The notes: generated by a model not told the origin, from the letters alone. A stretch of 64,000 nucleotides of DNA from Succinispira mobilis DSM 6222 (GCF_000384135.1 NZ_KB913028.1:1205351-1269350); one strand, 5' to 3'. Numbered from the stretch's first letter, positions 1 to 8,556 are shown. Numbers and translations are program-made.

Positions 1-873
1 GTTTTGAATTTTTCGGCAAACAAATTTTTATCTTTTTTTGGTATAAATTTCAAAGAACACCATGATTCAGCCCATTCAGAGGCAGAATTGCGAATAATAA
101 TGGAAGAAAGTCATAAGAGTGGTTTGATAGATAACACTGAGTTGATGTTTGTGGACAATATTTTTAATTTTTCTGAGCGCACAGCAAGAGAGATTATGAT
201 TCCGCGAACAGATATGGTCTGTCTGTATAAAAATCATTCTTTTGAAGAAAACTTAGCAATTTCTTTAAGCGAAGAACTAACTCGCTATCCAGTTTGCAAC
301 CCAGATAAGGATAATATTATTGGTTTTGTTCATATAAAAGATATGCTAGCGGTAGTTGCCAAAAATCAGCCGCGGGAAATTGAACCATTAATTAGAAAGA
401 TAATAACTGTTCCTGAAACTATGTCTGTAGCGCAGCTTTTGAAAATTCTACAAAAAAATCGTTCGCAAATTGCATTGTTAATAGATGAGTATGGTGGAAC
501 AGCAGGTTTAGTAACCTTAGAGGATATCTTGGAAGAAATAGTTGGTGAAATTCAGGATGAATTTGATGAAGAACGTCCAGAAATAGAGAAAACTGATAAA
601 GGATATTCCGTTGCAGGTTTAGTTTTAGTAGATGATATTAATGAATTATTGAATATACAAATTGACACGAATTTAGCAGACACAATAGGCGGATGGTTTT
701 ATACTACTATGGGCGTAAATCCAACAGTAGGCCAAAAAATTGAAGAAGCAGGTTATATTTTCACAGTTATAGATATTGATAATATTAGAATCAGCAGAAT
801 TAGAATTGAAAAAAAACCAGTTGAAAAGTTGACAAACTTAAGTTATGCGGATAAAATAAACGTCATGGATTAA
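1..873 (+). CDS. CBS-domain CorC/HlyC (hemolysin-type) membrane protein, 5' end outside window
   Basis: The reading frame is open from base 1, so the true start and the usual N-terminal DUF21 membrane domain lie before the window; a TTG at base 4 is not a credible start. The visible 290 residues hold the linker helix (HSEAELRIIMEESHKSG type), the first CBS motif (AREIMIPRTDM), a second CBS region ending in DEYGGTAGLVTLEDILEEIVGEI-like sequence, and a C-terminal CorC_HlyC transporter-associated domain from about residue 200. Family members sit in the inner membrane and have been linked to divalent cation (Mg/Co) export; the old name hemolysin is not a functional claim. The promoter of tyrS appears to lie inside its 3' end. 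Confidence 0.9.
   Translation, partial: VLNFSANKFLSFFGINFKEHHDSAHSEAELRIIMEESHKSGLIDNTELMFVDNIFNFSERTAREIMIPRTDMVCLYKNHSFEENLAISLSEELTRYPVCNPDKDNIIGFVHIKDMLAVVAKNQPREIEPLIRKIITVPETMSVAQLLKILQKNRSQIALLIDEYGGTAGLVTLEDILEEIVGEIQDEFDEERPEIEKTDKGYSVAGLVLVDDINELLNIQIDTNLADTIGGWFYTTMGVNPTVGQKIEEAGYIFTVIDIDNIRISRIRIEKKPVEKLTNLSYADKINVMD
829..857 (+). promoter_or_regulatory. Putative sigma-A promoter for tyrS
   Basis: TTGACA (829-834), a 17-base spacer and TAAAAT (852-857) form a near-consensus vegetative promoter inside the last codons of the upstream gene. Transcription from about 864 would place the whole T-box leader in the transcript. Confidence 0.6.
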
Positions 874-879
874 ATGTTA

Positions 880-1100
880 TAATTAAAGCTAAGATATAAG
901 ATAAGTAGTATACTTTTAAATTTTAAGAGAGTTCTTGCTTGGTGCGAAAGAATAATTTTAAGTATGCGAATACACTTATGGAGCAGTGCTTTTTAGCATC
1001 GGTTAGCACCGTTATCAGCTTTAAAGCGGCTTAGGCAAAAAAGGTGGTACCGCGGGTTAATACTCGTCCTTTCTAGATAATCTAGAAAGGACGTTTTTTT
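880..1100 (+). promoter_or_regulatory. Tyrosine T-box leader with terminator
   Basis: The conserved T-box sequence AAGGTGGTACCGCG lies at 1041-1054. A Tyr codon (TAC, 971-973) sits in the expected specifier loop after GCGAA. A strong terminator follows: GTCCTTTCTAGA (1066-1077) pairs with TCTAGAAAGGAC (1081-1092) and runs into seven Ts. Uncharged tRNA-Tyr should bind the specifier and T-box and favour the antiterminator, so tyrS is made when tyrosine is short. The 5' limit is approximate. Confidence 0.93.
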
Positions 1101-1132
1101 ATTATTAAATTATAGATAAAGGTGGTAGAAAA

Positions 1133-2353
1133 ATGTCTGTTTTTGATACTTTAACAGAAAGAGGTTTTATTAAGCAAGTTTCACATGAACAGGAAATTAA
1201 AGAGCTGTTAACCAAAGAACAAGTTACATTCTATATAGGCTTTGACCCTACAGCAGATAGTTTGCATGTAGGACACTTTGTTGGTTTAATGGTAATGGCA
1301 CATATGCAGCGTGCTGGACATCGCCCTATAGCATTATTAGGGGGAGGAACCGGTATGGTAGGAGATCCCAGCGGTAAAGATGATATGCGAAAAATGATGA
1401 CAGTTGAAACTATTAATCATAATATTGCTTGTTTTAAAAAACAAATGCAAAAATTTATTGACTTTTCCGAAGGTAAAGCATTAATGGTTAATAACGCAGA
1501 CTGGCTTTTAAGTTTAAACTATATTCAACTTCTACGTGAAGTTGGGGTTCATTTTTCGGTAAATAGAATGCTATCAGCTGAATGTTTTAAACAACGCCTG
1601 GAAAGAGGCCTATCATTTTTTGAGTTTAACTATATGATCATGCAATCATATGATTTTTGGGAGCTTTTCCAAAAGCATAATTGTGTTTTACAATTAGGCG
1701 GCGACGATCAATGGTCAAATGTTTTAGCTGGTGCTGACTTAATTAGACGCAAAGAAGGAAAACCAGCATTTTGCTTTACTTTTAAACTATTGACTACTAG
1801 TGATGGCAGAAAAATGGGCAAAACAGAGAAAGGTGCTTTATGGTTAGATCCAGATAAAACTACACCATATGAATTCTATCAGTACTGGAGAAATATAGCT
1901 GATGCAGACGTAGAAAACTGTTTAGCACTACTTACATTTTTACCAATGGAGGAAGTCCGTCGTTTAGGTTCTCTCCAAGATCAAGAAATTAATCAAGCAA
2001 AAACCATTTTAGCCTATGAAGTAACAAAATTAGTTCACGGTGAACAAGAAGCTACTGCCGCAAAATTAGCTAGCGAAGCTTTATTTGGTAGTGGGACCAA
2101 TCTTGATAATGTGCCTACATTTAATGTATCAAAAAAAGAGGTTGAAAATTTATCGCTATTAGATATTCTTTGTGCAAATAAAGTTTTTGCAAGTAAAAGT
2201 GAAGGTAGACGTATAATTACCCAAAAAGGATTATACTTAAACGATAATGTTGTGGATAACATTGATTATAAAATAACCATTGATATTCAGACAAACGAAA
2301 ATATTTTAATTCGTCGCGGAAAGAAAACCTATTATCGGATGCTATTAGTTTAA
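1133..2353 (+). CDS. tyrS: Tyrosyl-tRNA synthetase
   Basis: This 406-residue class I synthetase charges tRNA-Tyr with tyrosine in the cytoplasm. The N-terminal Rossmann domain has the HIGH-type motif HVGHF near residue 47, preceded by FDPTADSL. The GGDDQW tyrosine-binding segment and the KMSKS equivalent KMGKT (about residue 230) follow. A C-terminal S4-like RNA-binding domain (about 340-406) completes the bacterial architecture at normal length. The start has a good ribosome site (AAAGGTGG) and lies 33 bases after the T-box terminator, so the gene is under that leader. Confidence 0.97.
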   Translation: MSVFDTLTERGFIKQVSHEQEIKELLTKEQVTFYIGFDPTADSLHVGHFVGLMVMAHMQRAGHRPIALLGGGTGMVGDPSGKDDMRKMMTVETINHNIACFKKQMQKFIDFSEGKALMVNNADWLLSLNYIQLLREVGVHFSVNRMLSAECFKQRLERGLSFFEFNYMIMQSYDFWELFQKHNCVLQLGGDDQWSNVLAGADLIRRKEGKPAFCFTFKLLTTSDGRKMGKTEKGALWLDPDKTTPYEFYQYWRNIADADVENCLALLTFLPMEEVRRLGSLQDQEINQAKTILAYEVTKLVHGEQEATAAKLASEALFGSGTNLDNVPTFNVSKKEVENLSLLDILCANKVFASKSEGRRIITQKGLYLNDNVVDNIDYKITIDIQTNENILIRRGKKTYYRMLLV

Positions 2354-2457
2354 AATTTCTTGTATAAGAAAAACATTCAGGAAAATATTTCTTGTTGCCT
2401 TATTGAACTTTTTGGATAGTTATTTTCTTAAAAAGATACTAATCTAAGAAAAAAGCA

Positions 2458-2485
2458 TTAACAAAAAATTCATTTGTTGTATAAT
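2458..2485 (+). promoter_or_regulatory. Putative promoter of the ycsG-pxp operon leader
   Basis: TTAACA (2458-2463), a 16-base spacer and TATAAT (2480-2485) make a good vegetative promoter. Transcription would begin about 2492, just before a terminator-like hairpin. Confidence 0.55.
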
Positions 2486-2508
2486 AATTTTAAGAATAAA
2501 AAGCAAGG

Positions 2509-2553
2509 AAGCTTCTATTGGCTATTATGGTCATTAGAAGCTTTTGTTTTTTT
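2509..2553 (+). terminator. Hairpin with T-run in the leader (terminator or attenuator)
   Basis: AAGCTTCTA (2509-2517) pairs perfectly with TAGAAGCTT (2535-2543), followed by TTGTTTTTTT. It lies only about 20 bases downstream of the predicted start site at 2492, so it cannot simply end tyrS transcription from that promoter. It would stop most leader transcripts unless antiterminated. Confidence 0.6.
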
Positions 2554-2573
2554 GTAAATTTATAAGACAACGG

Positions 2574-2671
2574 CGTCTTGTTATGCTAATTAATAACAAG
2601 ACGTCTTTGCTTTATTAATTAGCAAATTGAAAGGAGATAATTAGGTTTGCAAACTATATTTGTATATAGTT
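2574..2671 (+). promoter_or_regulatory. Structured leader with two mutually exclusive hairpins
   Basis: CGTCTTGTTAT (2574-2584) pairs perfectly with ATAACAAGACG (2593-2603). GCTAATTAAT (2585-2594), which is the loop of that hairpin, pairs perfectly with ATTAATTAGC (2614-2623). The two helices overlap and resemble a two-state switch, or a pseudoknot. A third small hairpin follows at 2652-2671. The rest of the 421-base gap (2354-2774) holds a 6-codon mini-ORF with ribosome site at 2711-2749 and the operon's ribosome site; no known riboswitch consensus (yybP-ykoY, M-box) was recognised. Confidence 0.4.
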
Positions 2672-2774
2672 TTTGTAATACAGTATATTTTTTGAAAAAT
2701 TCCTAAAAAAAGAGGAAGTAGATTTTTTATGCAGAATAGTACTATTTAAGAATGGTTAAGGGAGGATTTATATT

Positions 2775-3245
2775 ATGGCAGAACCGGTAATAACTAAAGG
2801 AAAGAAATCAAGTTGGTCAGTATTGTTAGGGGCGGCATTTATAATGGCAACATCAGCTATTGGACCCGGTTTTTTAACTCAAACAACAGTATTTACAGCA
2901 AAGTTTCAAGAAAATTTCGCATGGGCAATACTAGCTTCGATAATTATAGATATTGGCGCTCAACTAAACGTTTGGCGAGTGATAACTATGAGTAAAATGA
3001 GGGGGCAAGACATTGCTAACCAAGTGCTGCCAGGCTTAGGCTATGTAGTCGCCTTCTTAATAGTTTTAGGTGGATTAGCTTTTAATATCGGTAATATTGC
3101 TGGAGCAGGTTTGGGTCTAAATGTCTTAGTTGGTGTTTCGGCAGAAACTGGGGCTATAATTTCTGCATTTATTGCGATAGGAATTTTTGCATCTAAAGAA
3201 GCAGGAATGGCGATGGACAGAGTTGCCAAATATTTGGGGGGTTAA
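2775..3245 (+). CDS. NRAMP-like transporter YcsG, N-terminal half (frame broken)
   Basis: These 156 residues match the first part of the YcsG branch of the NRAMP superfamily. They contain four or so hydrophobic segments and the TM1 region reads AIGPGF where metal-carrying NRAMPs have DPGN. The frame stops at TAA 3243-3245 directly after a run of six Gs (3236-3241); the rest of the protein continues in the -1 frame from ATG 3245. Together the halves give about 403 residues, the expected length. The ribosome site GGGAGG precedes the start. In Bacillus subtilis ycsG sits beside the same pxp (kip) genes; its substrate is not established. Confidence 0.75.
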   Translation: MAEPVITKGKKSSWSVLLGAAFIMATSAIGPGFLTQTTVFTAKFQENFAWAILASIIIDIGAQLNVWRVITMSKMRGQDIANQVLPGLGYVVAFLIVLGGLAFNIGNIAGAGLGLNVLVGVSAETGAIISAFIAIGIFASKEAGMAMDRVAKYLGG

Positions 3246-3988
3246 TGATCCTCTTAACTACTTATGTTATGTTTGTATCTAACCCGCCTATCGCCAAAGC
3301 AGCAGTTGCTTCAGTTTTTCCGGCTGATTATGGATTATTAATGCTTCCAATGATTACTCTAGTAGGAGGGACAGTAGGGGGATATATTACCTTTGCTGGG
3401 GGGCATAGATTGCTGGATGCAGGGATAGTTGGTCAAGAAAATCTTGGAGAAGTTAATAAAAGTTCGATCATCGGGATTGTCATAACAGGTATTATGCGTG
3501 TAGTACTGTTTTTAGCAGTTCTAGGTGTTGCTTCATTAGGTGTTAACTTAGCGACAAGTAATCCACCCGCTACAGTATTTCAATCGGCAGCTGGTGATAT
3601 AGGTTACAAGTTTTTTGGAATTGAATTGTGGGCTTCAGCAATAACTTCAGTAGTTGGCGCTGCTTATACCAGTGTATCTTTTTTACGAAGTTTCTTCAAG
3701 GTTATAGATAAATACAATAGTTATTTTATAATGGCCTTTATTGTATTTTCTACAATGGTGTTTGTTACAATTGGGCGTCCAGTAAAAGTTCTTGTTTTAG
3801 CTGGTTCTTTAAATGGTTTAATTTTACCAGTTACTTTAGGTGCAATGTTATTAGCATCGCGAAATCCTAAAATTGTTGGAACTTATAAACACCCGATGTG
3901 GATGATAGTTTTTGGTATTTTAGCAGTACTGGTTACGGTTTATGCAGGTTCGATTTCAATACAAGGTATGTTAGCTTTGTGGAAATAA
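3245..3988 (+). CDS. NRAMP-like transporter YcsG, C-terminal half (frame broken)
   Basis: This 247-residue frame carries the remaining membrane helices of the transporter. Its ATG shares a base with the upstream stop (TAATG), and the preceding G6 run could serve as a crude ribosome site or as a slippage site. The region equivalent to TM6 has AGGHRLLDAG and lacks the MPH metal motif of true Mn/Fe NRAMPs, so a metal substrate is doubtful. The position at the head of a 5-oxoproline operon makes uptake of pyroglutamate or a related compound a reasonable guess. Whether one fused protein, two coupled halves or no functional protein is made cannot be told from sequence. Confidence 0.72.
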   Translation: MILLTTYVMFVSNPPIAKAAVASVFPADYGLLMLPMITLVGGTVGGYITFAGGHRLLDAGIVGQENLGEVNKSSIIGIVITGIMRVVLFLAVLGVASLGVNLATSNPPATVFQSAAGDIGYKFFGIELWASAITSVVGAAYTSVSFLRSFFKVIDKYNSYFIMAFIVFSTMVFVTIGRPVKVLVLAGSLNGLILPVTLGAMLLASRNPKIVGTYKHPMWMIVFGILAVLVTVYAGSISIQGMLALWK

Positions 3989-4001
3989 GGAGGGAAAGAT
4001 A

Positions 4002-4790
4002 ATGGATTTAATGAATATGCACCCCAAAGAACTACGTTCTTTAATTCGTCAAAATGAATTGATTTTACCTACTGCTGGTATGGCAAAGGGTTATACTCAA
4101 GCTAATTTAGCAATATTGCCTAAAAGTCTAGCTTATGATTTTTTGTTATTTACACAACGTAATCCCAAACCATGTCCAGTTTTAGATGTAACAGAAGTAG
4201 GTTCTGCCAAGCCAAGTTTAATAGCTCCAGATGCAGATCTGCGCTATGACATTCCCAAATATCGCATTTATAAACAAGGGGTGCTCGTTGATGAGGTTTT
4301 AAATTTAGAAAATTATTGGCGAGCAGATTTAGTTGCATTTTTACTGGGGTGCAGTTTTACCTTTGAAAGTCCTTTGTTAGATGCTAATATTCCAGTAAGA
4401 CATATTGAAGAAAAATGTAATGTACCAATGTATATAACTAATATCCAATGTAAACCAGCAGGTATTTTTCATGGACCTACGGTGGTCTCTATGCGTCCAA
4501 TGTCTGAAAAAGATGCGATTCGCGCAATTCAGATTACATCGCGTTTTCCAGCCGTGCATGGCGCTCCTTTGCATGTTGGTGATCCTGAAGTTATTGGGAT
4601 TAAAGACATTAATAAGCCTGATTTTGGCGATAGCGTTACAATTAAGCCAGGAGAAATTCCCGTATTTTGGGCTTGCGGAGTTACACCACAAGCTGTAGCT
4701 ATGGCTGTTAAACCAGAGATTATGATTACACATGCACCAGGCTATATGTTTGTTTCTGATTTAAAAGATGAAGGCTTATCGGTTTTCTAA
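4002..4790 (+). CDS. DUF1445 / YcsI-type putative hydro-lyase (D-glutamate cyclase-like family)
   Basis: This 262-residue protein spans a complete YcsI (UPF0317/DUF1445) domain. Recognisable conserved stretches are GYTQANL near the start, DIPKYRIYK in the middle, GCSFTFE, PVRHIEE, and the C-terminal FWACGVTPQ and THAPG segments. The family was named putative hydro-lyase; the related mitochondrial protein DGLUCY links it to conversion of D-glutamate to 5-oxo-D-proline. Its place between ycsG and pxpBCA fits that link. A ribosome site (AGGAGGG) precedes the start, 13 bases after the transporter. The reaction here is inferred, not shown. Confidence 0.85.
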   Translation: MDLMNMHPKELRSLIRQNELILPTAGMAKGYTQANLAILPKSLAYDFLLFTQRNPKPCPVLDVTEVGSAKPSLIAPDADLRYDIPKYRIYKQGVLVDEVLNLENYWRADLVAFLLGCSFTFESPLLDANIPVRHIEEKCNVPMYITNIQCKPAGIFHGPTVVSMRPMSEKDAIRAIQITSRFPAVHGAPLHVGDPEVIGIKDINKPDFGDSVTIKPGEIPVFWACGVTPQAVAMAVKPEIMITHAPGYMFVSDLKDEGLSVF

Positions 4791-4809
4791 AAATGAGGTG
4801 AACTGTCAA

Positions 4810-5556
4810 ATGCAAAATATTAAAATGCTAAATGCAGGCGAGCAAGGCTTAGTCATTGAATTTGGTCAAGCTATTGATGAAAAGATTAATGCTAAAGTTG
4901 TCAAATTAACTAAGCTAATCAATGAGACTAAGCTTGAAGGAATAATTGAAGTAGTTCCTACATACCGCTCGCTGTTAGTATACTTTGAGCCGTTGATTTT
5001 ATCGAGAAAAACTTTAATTGATAAAGTCAACACAATGCTTTCAGAGGTGGATAATCTAACGACTCAACAGAAAGGAAGGATTGTACACATTCCAGTGTGT
5101 TATGTGAAAAATGATTTTGCCCCAGACATAGATTTCGTGGCTAAACATAACAATCTTGATGTTGAAGAAGTCATAAATCTACATACAAAACCAGATTATT
5201 TAGTTTATATGCTAGGTTTTATGGCTGGTTTTCCCTATTTAGGTGGAATGTCGGAAAAAATAATTACTCCAAGATTAGCTACCCCGAGAACTAAAATTCC
5301 AGCTGGATCTGTGGGAATTGCCGATCGGCAAACCGGGATTTATCCCGTAGAAAGCCCAGGTGGCTGGCAACTGATTGGGCGTACACCCGTATTAGTTTAT
5401 AATCCCCAGTTAGACAATCCCTTTTTGTTCAAAGCAGGAGATTACTTGCGTTTTGAAAGTATTACCGAACGCGAATATGAACTAATTGAAAAATCAGTAC
5501 TTCAGGGAAGCTATAAACCAGTGTATAGCTTTCTAGGGGGTGAACAAGATGCTTAA
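4810..5556 (+). CDS. pxpB: 5-oxoprolinase subunit PxpB (KipI family)
   Basis: PxpB, PxpC and PxpA together hydrolyse 5-oxo-L-proline to L-glutamate using ATP. The 248-residue product has the allophanate-hydrolase subunit 1 (cyclophilin-like) fold signature: GFMAGFPYLGG, then TPRTKIPAGSVGIA and YPVESPGGWQLIGRT. An upstream in-frame ATG at 4768 lies inside the preceding gene; the ATG at 4810 follows the ribosome site AGGTGA (4795-4800) and starts with the family-like MQNIKMLNAGEQGL, so it was chosen. The end overlaps pxpC by 8 bases, pointing to translational coupling. KipI in Bacillus also inhibits the sporulation kinase KinA. Confidence 0.93.
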   Translation: MQNIKMLNAGEQGLVIEFGQAIDEKINAKVVKLTKLINETKLEGIIEVVPTYRSLLVYFEPLILSRKTLIDKVNTMLSEVDNLTTQQKGRIVHIPVCYVKNDFAPDIDFVAKHNNLDVEEVINLHTKPDYLVYMLGFMAGFPYLGGMSEKIITPRLATPRTKIPAGSVGIADRQTGIYPVESPGGWQLIGRTPVLVYNPQLDNPFLFKAGDYLRFESITEREYELIEKSVLQGSYKPVYSFLGGEQDA

Positions 5557-6592
5557 AGTACTTAATCCAGGACTACTTACTACAGTGCAAGATTTGGGGC
5601 GTTGGGGCTATCAAGCCTTTGGTATGCCTGTAGCTGGAGCAATGGATAGATTAGCCTGTAAAACAGCCAACTATCTATTAGGGAATAGACCGACAGCAGC
5701 TGTTTTGGAATTTACGATGATGGGGGGAGAGTATCAATTTTTGACAAATACTTATATTGCTTTAACTGGTGCAAATATGATGCCCATGTTAAACGGGATC
5801 CCTGTAAGTATGTGGTCAACGATAAAAATTGCAAGTGGTGATGTTTTGACTTTGACTTATGCTAAAACTGGTTGTCGTTGTTATTTAGCCGTTGCTGGTG
5901 GACTCGACTTGCCTCTGGTTTTAGGTAGTAGAGCTACTTACACTAGAGCTAAAGTTGGCGGATTAGAGGGTCGAGCTTTAAAGAAAGCTGACATAATTAA
6001 TTTTTTGCCCACTGAATTGCCTACGCAAAAGTTATTACAGTTACCCACAGAACTCCAACCAGTGCAACCTAAACAGATAATTTTGAGAGTATTACTTGGC
6101 CCTCAAGCGAATGATTTTACTGAGCAAGGCAAAAAAACTTTATTTAGTAATATTTATACTATTAGTAATGAAGCTGATCGCATGGGCTACCGCTTGGAAG
6201 GTGAAGTAATTGAACATGCAACTAAACCAGATATTGTATCCGATGCGCTTTGCCAAGGGGCTGTGCAGATTCCAGGGCATGGACGACCTATTATAATGAT
6301 GGCTGATCGACAAACTACTGGTGGTTATACAAAAATAGGCAGTGTAATTGGTTCAGATTTAAGACTACTAGCTCAAGCTAAACCTGGAGATGAGGTTTCT
6401 TTTCAAGAAGTTACCGATAGCGAAGCTGTAGTTGCCTTAGCTGAAGAACAGGAATATTATAAAAAAGTGCAAGATTTTGTTGAAAACACTGCAAACCATG
6501 CAAGTACAAAACTTAATCTGACTGTAAATGGGAAAAATTATTTTGTTGAAATTCAAGAAAAATATAGGAGTGATTCTAATGAGCTATGTTGA
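5549..6592 (+). CDS. pxpC: 5-oxoprolinase subunit PxpC (KipA family)
   Basis: This 347-residue protein is the allophanate-hydrolase subunit 2 (AHS2) partner of PxpB. It opens with the family signature LNPGLLTTVQDLGRWGYQ and carries GMPVAGAMD and, later, QIPGHGRPIIMMADRQTTGGY. ATG 5549 was preferred over GTG 5540 because GGGGGTG sits at a proper distance and the family usually starts at this methionine. The last 25 or so residues (LTVNGKNYFVEI) extend past the usual end and resemble the first strands of biotin-carrier proteins. It overlaps pxpA by 14 bases. Confidence 0.93.
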   Translation: MLKVLNPGLLTTVQDLGRWGYQAFGMPVAGAMDRLACKTANYLLGNRPTAAVLEFTMMGGEYQFLTNTYIALTGANMMPMLNGIPVSMWSTIKIASGDVLTLTYAKTGCRCYLAVAGGLDLPLVLGSRATYTRAKVGGLEGRALKKADIINFLPTELPTQKLLQLPTELQPVQPKQIILRVLLGPQANDFTEQGKKTLFSNIYTISNEADRMGYRLEGEVIEHATKPDIVSDALCQGAVQIPGHGRPIIMMADRQTTGGYTKIGSVIGSDLRLLAQAKPGDEVSFQEVTDSEAVVALAEEQEYYKKVQDFVENTANHASTKLNLTVNGKNYFVEIQEKYRSDSNELC

Positions 6593-7346
6593 TCTAAATT
6601 GTGATATGGGAGAAAGCTTTGGCACCTACAAGTTAGGATATGATGAAGAGGCGATGCCCTATGTTACCTCAATAAATGTGGCTTGTGGTTTTCATGCCTC
6701 AGATCCCTTAAATATGCTTAAAACTATTGAATTAGCTAAAAAATTTGATGTAGCTGTGGGGGCACATCCATCATATCCAGATTTAGTAGGTTTTGGTCGT
6801 AGAAATATGGACTTAACAGCAGAAGAAATAAAAGCTGATTTGTTCTATCAAATCGGAGCTTTAGATGGAATATGTAGAATTTATGGAGTTAAATTGCAGC
6901 ATGTAAAAGTTCATGGGGCTTTGTATAACACTGCTGGAAAAAATTTAAAAACAGCTATTGCTATTGCTGAAGCAATAAAAGCTTATGATCCGAATTTATT
7001 TATGCTCTGCTTGGCTAATTCAATGATGGTAGAAGCAGCAAAACAGGTGGGAACTAAATATGTCGAAGAATCTTTTGCAGATAGAGCTTATATGGTCGAT
7101 GGTTCATTAGCTCCAAGAAATCAAAAAGGTGCTGTAATTCATGATGTGTCAGAAGTTGTAGAACGTGTTTTAGTGATGGCAAGAGATAAAACTGTGAAAA
7201 CTATTGATGGACACGAAATACCTTTAGCAGCTCAAACAATCTGTGTACACGGTGATACCAATGGTGCTGTGGAAATGATAAAATCAATAAGAAAAAAACT
7301 TGAGGAAGCGGGTCTTGAGTTTAAGGCTTTTGGGAAAAATTCTTAA
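6579..7346 (+). CDS. pxpA: 5-oxoprolinase subunit PxpA (LamB/YcsF family)
   Basis: PxpA opens the 5-oxoproline ring together with PxpBC. The 255-residue protein has all LamB/YcsF hallmarks: DLNCDMGESFG at the N-terminus, NVACGFHASDP, VGAHPSYPD, the VKPHGALYN equivalent VKVHGALYN and the terminal ICVHGDT. An earlier ATG (6528) lies deep in pxpC; ATG 6579 with TAGGAGTG upstream is the likely start. It is the last gene of the operon; a hairpin terminator follows at 7379-7419. Confidence 0.95.
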   Translation: MSYVDLNCDMGESFGTYKLGYDEEAMPYVTSINVACGFHASDPLNMLKTIELAKKFDVAVGAHPSYPDLVGFGRRNMDLTAEEIKADLFYQIGALDGICRIYGVKLQHVKVHGALYNTAGKNLKTAIAIAEAIKAYDPNLFMLCLANSMMVEAAKQVGTKYVEESFADRAYMVDGSLAPRNQKGAVIHDVSEVVERVLVMARDKTVKTIDGHEIPLAAQTICVHGDTNGAVEMIKSIRKKLEEAGLEFKAFGKNS

Positions 7347-7378
7347 GCAAAGTAGCGAAGCTGAGTAAGACGAAAAAC

Positions 7379-7419
7379 AAAAGGGATTGGGTCTATTATT
7401 GTAGATCCCAATCCCTTTT
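7379..7419. terminator. Bidirectional terminator between pxpA and the acyltransferase
   Basis: AAAGGGATTGGGTCTA and TAGATCCCAATCCCTTT pair along 16 bases with one bulged T. The T-rich tail (TTTTGTTTTTCG) is on the minus strand, so it best fits the convergent acyltransferase; it can also end pxpA transcripts. Confidence 0.8.
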
Positions 7420-7467
7420 AGCTGCTTATATTATTCACACCACAACATTTGACAAAGAACCTAAAAA

Positions 7468-8544
7468 TTACCTATTTGCTATGACTTTAATACCGAAATT
7501 ATATAAAAACGAACTTATTAAAGAAAGTAAAAGCACTGCTAAATAGGTTGACAGCGCAATCGCTTCGTCAAAGATAATTTTATACTCATAAAGTTTTGTA
7601 GTTACTAAATAGAGAAATAATGGATGAATGAAGTAAACAATATTAGACGATTTTGCTAGAAATTTTAAAAATTTTTGCCACGAAACTAAAACAGTATGCT
7701 TGATTTCTAAAAAGATAAAGGTAGTAACTATAAAACTGGTTGTAAAGAAAAAACCTGGTAAGCTTAATTGTTGTAGAGTGTTTACCGTTAATTCTAGATT
7801 AGCTACTGCAATCATTAGGGAAAACTTATATATTAGTACGCTTAACGATATAGTTAAAAAAAATAAAAAAACTTTAAAATTTCTAGATAGAATTGGCACT
7901 ATATTTTTATAATTGTTTCCGAAGTATGAACCTAAAATAAAAATAAACAAATAGTGTGGTACCAAAAGATTAAGTCTAAAATTAATTAAAGTTTTTAATA
8001 GTTGATTATCAGTAACCGGGGTATAAATCAAAGCTAAGTGATTAAAAGAAATTTGAAAAGTCAATAATATAATAAATCCATAAATAGGCTGGAGATTAAT
8101 TTTACGTAAAATTATTACCCAAAAAGGCATAGTAGTGTAAAAAATAATAAGCAATAACATAAAGTATAAATGATAGCAAGCATATCCTAGCAATACAGAA
8201 TGCAAATATCCCAAAATAACAAATAATTTTCTAGTGTTTGTATCGAAGAAAAAAAGATAGTAAAAAAGAGACCATAGAAAGTACGGGACTAGTAAATTTT
8301 TTAGTTTTAGCTTTAAAAAGCGGCGGTAATTGAAATTTTCATATAGGTTAAGATTGCTAAATAAGCCAAATCCAGAAATAAAGAAAAATACAGGGATACT
8401 ATATCGAGAAAAAATTTCCAAAATAAAGAAAAGAAAAGGGGAGAAGTTTGGTGTATTTACGGTGAAAGAGCCCACATGTATTGCTAAAACACCTAACATG
8501 CCTAAAATTCTTAAGTAGTCTATGGCAATATTGCGTTTATTCAT
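7468..8544 (-). CDS. Membrane acyltransferase, acyltransferase 3 family
   Basis: The 358-residue product is almost wholly hydrophobic, with about ten predicted membrane helices. The N-terminus carries the family signature IDYLRILGMLGVLAIHV, including the conserved histidine, followed by RYSIPVFFFISGFGLF. Such proteins move acetyl or other acyl groups onto exported sugars, peptidoglycan or lipid-linked glycans at the inner membrane. The actual acceptor cannot be read here; the neighbouring surface-glycan operon at 13-17.5 kb makes a glycan plausible. It lies 12 bases downstream of the EAL gene on the same strand and is probably cotranscribed. Confidence 0.85.
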   Translation of the reverse strand: MNKRNIAIDYLRILGMLGVLAIHVGSFTVNTPNFSPFLFFILEIFSRYSIPVFFFISGFGLFSNLNLYENFNYRRFLKLKLKNLLVPYFLWSLFYYLFFFDTNTRKLFVILGYLHSVLLGYACYHLYFMLLLIIFYTTMPFWVIILRKINLQPIYGFIILLTFQISFNHLALIYTPVTDNQLLKTLINFRLNLLVPHYLFIFILGSYFGNNYKNIVPILSRNFKVFLFFLTISLSVLIYKFSLMIAVANLELTVNTLQQLSLPGFFFTTSFIVTTFIFLEIKHTVLVSWQKFLKFLAKSSNIVYFIHPLFLYLVTTKLYEYKIIFDEAIALSTYLAVLLLSLISSFLYNFGIKVIANR

Positions 8545-8556
8545 TTATTGAATCCT

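Noticed and set aside
2458-2774. yybP-ykoY or M-box metal riboswitch before the NRAMP-like gene
   Set aside because: The conserved loop sequences of those classes are not present, and the transporter lacks metal-binding motifs; the leader is recorded only as structured.
4377-4733. 118-codon minus-strand ORF inside the DUF1445 gene
   Set aside because: Shadow frame with a low-complexity composition opposite a conserved gene.
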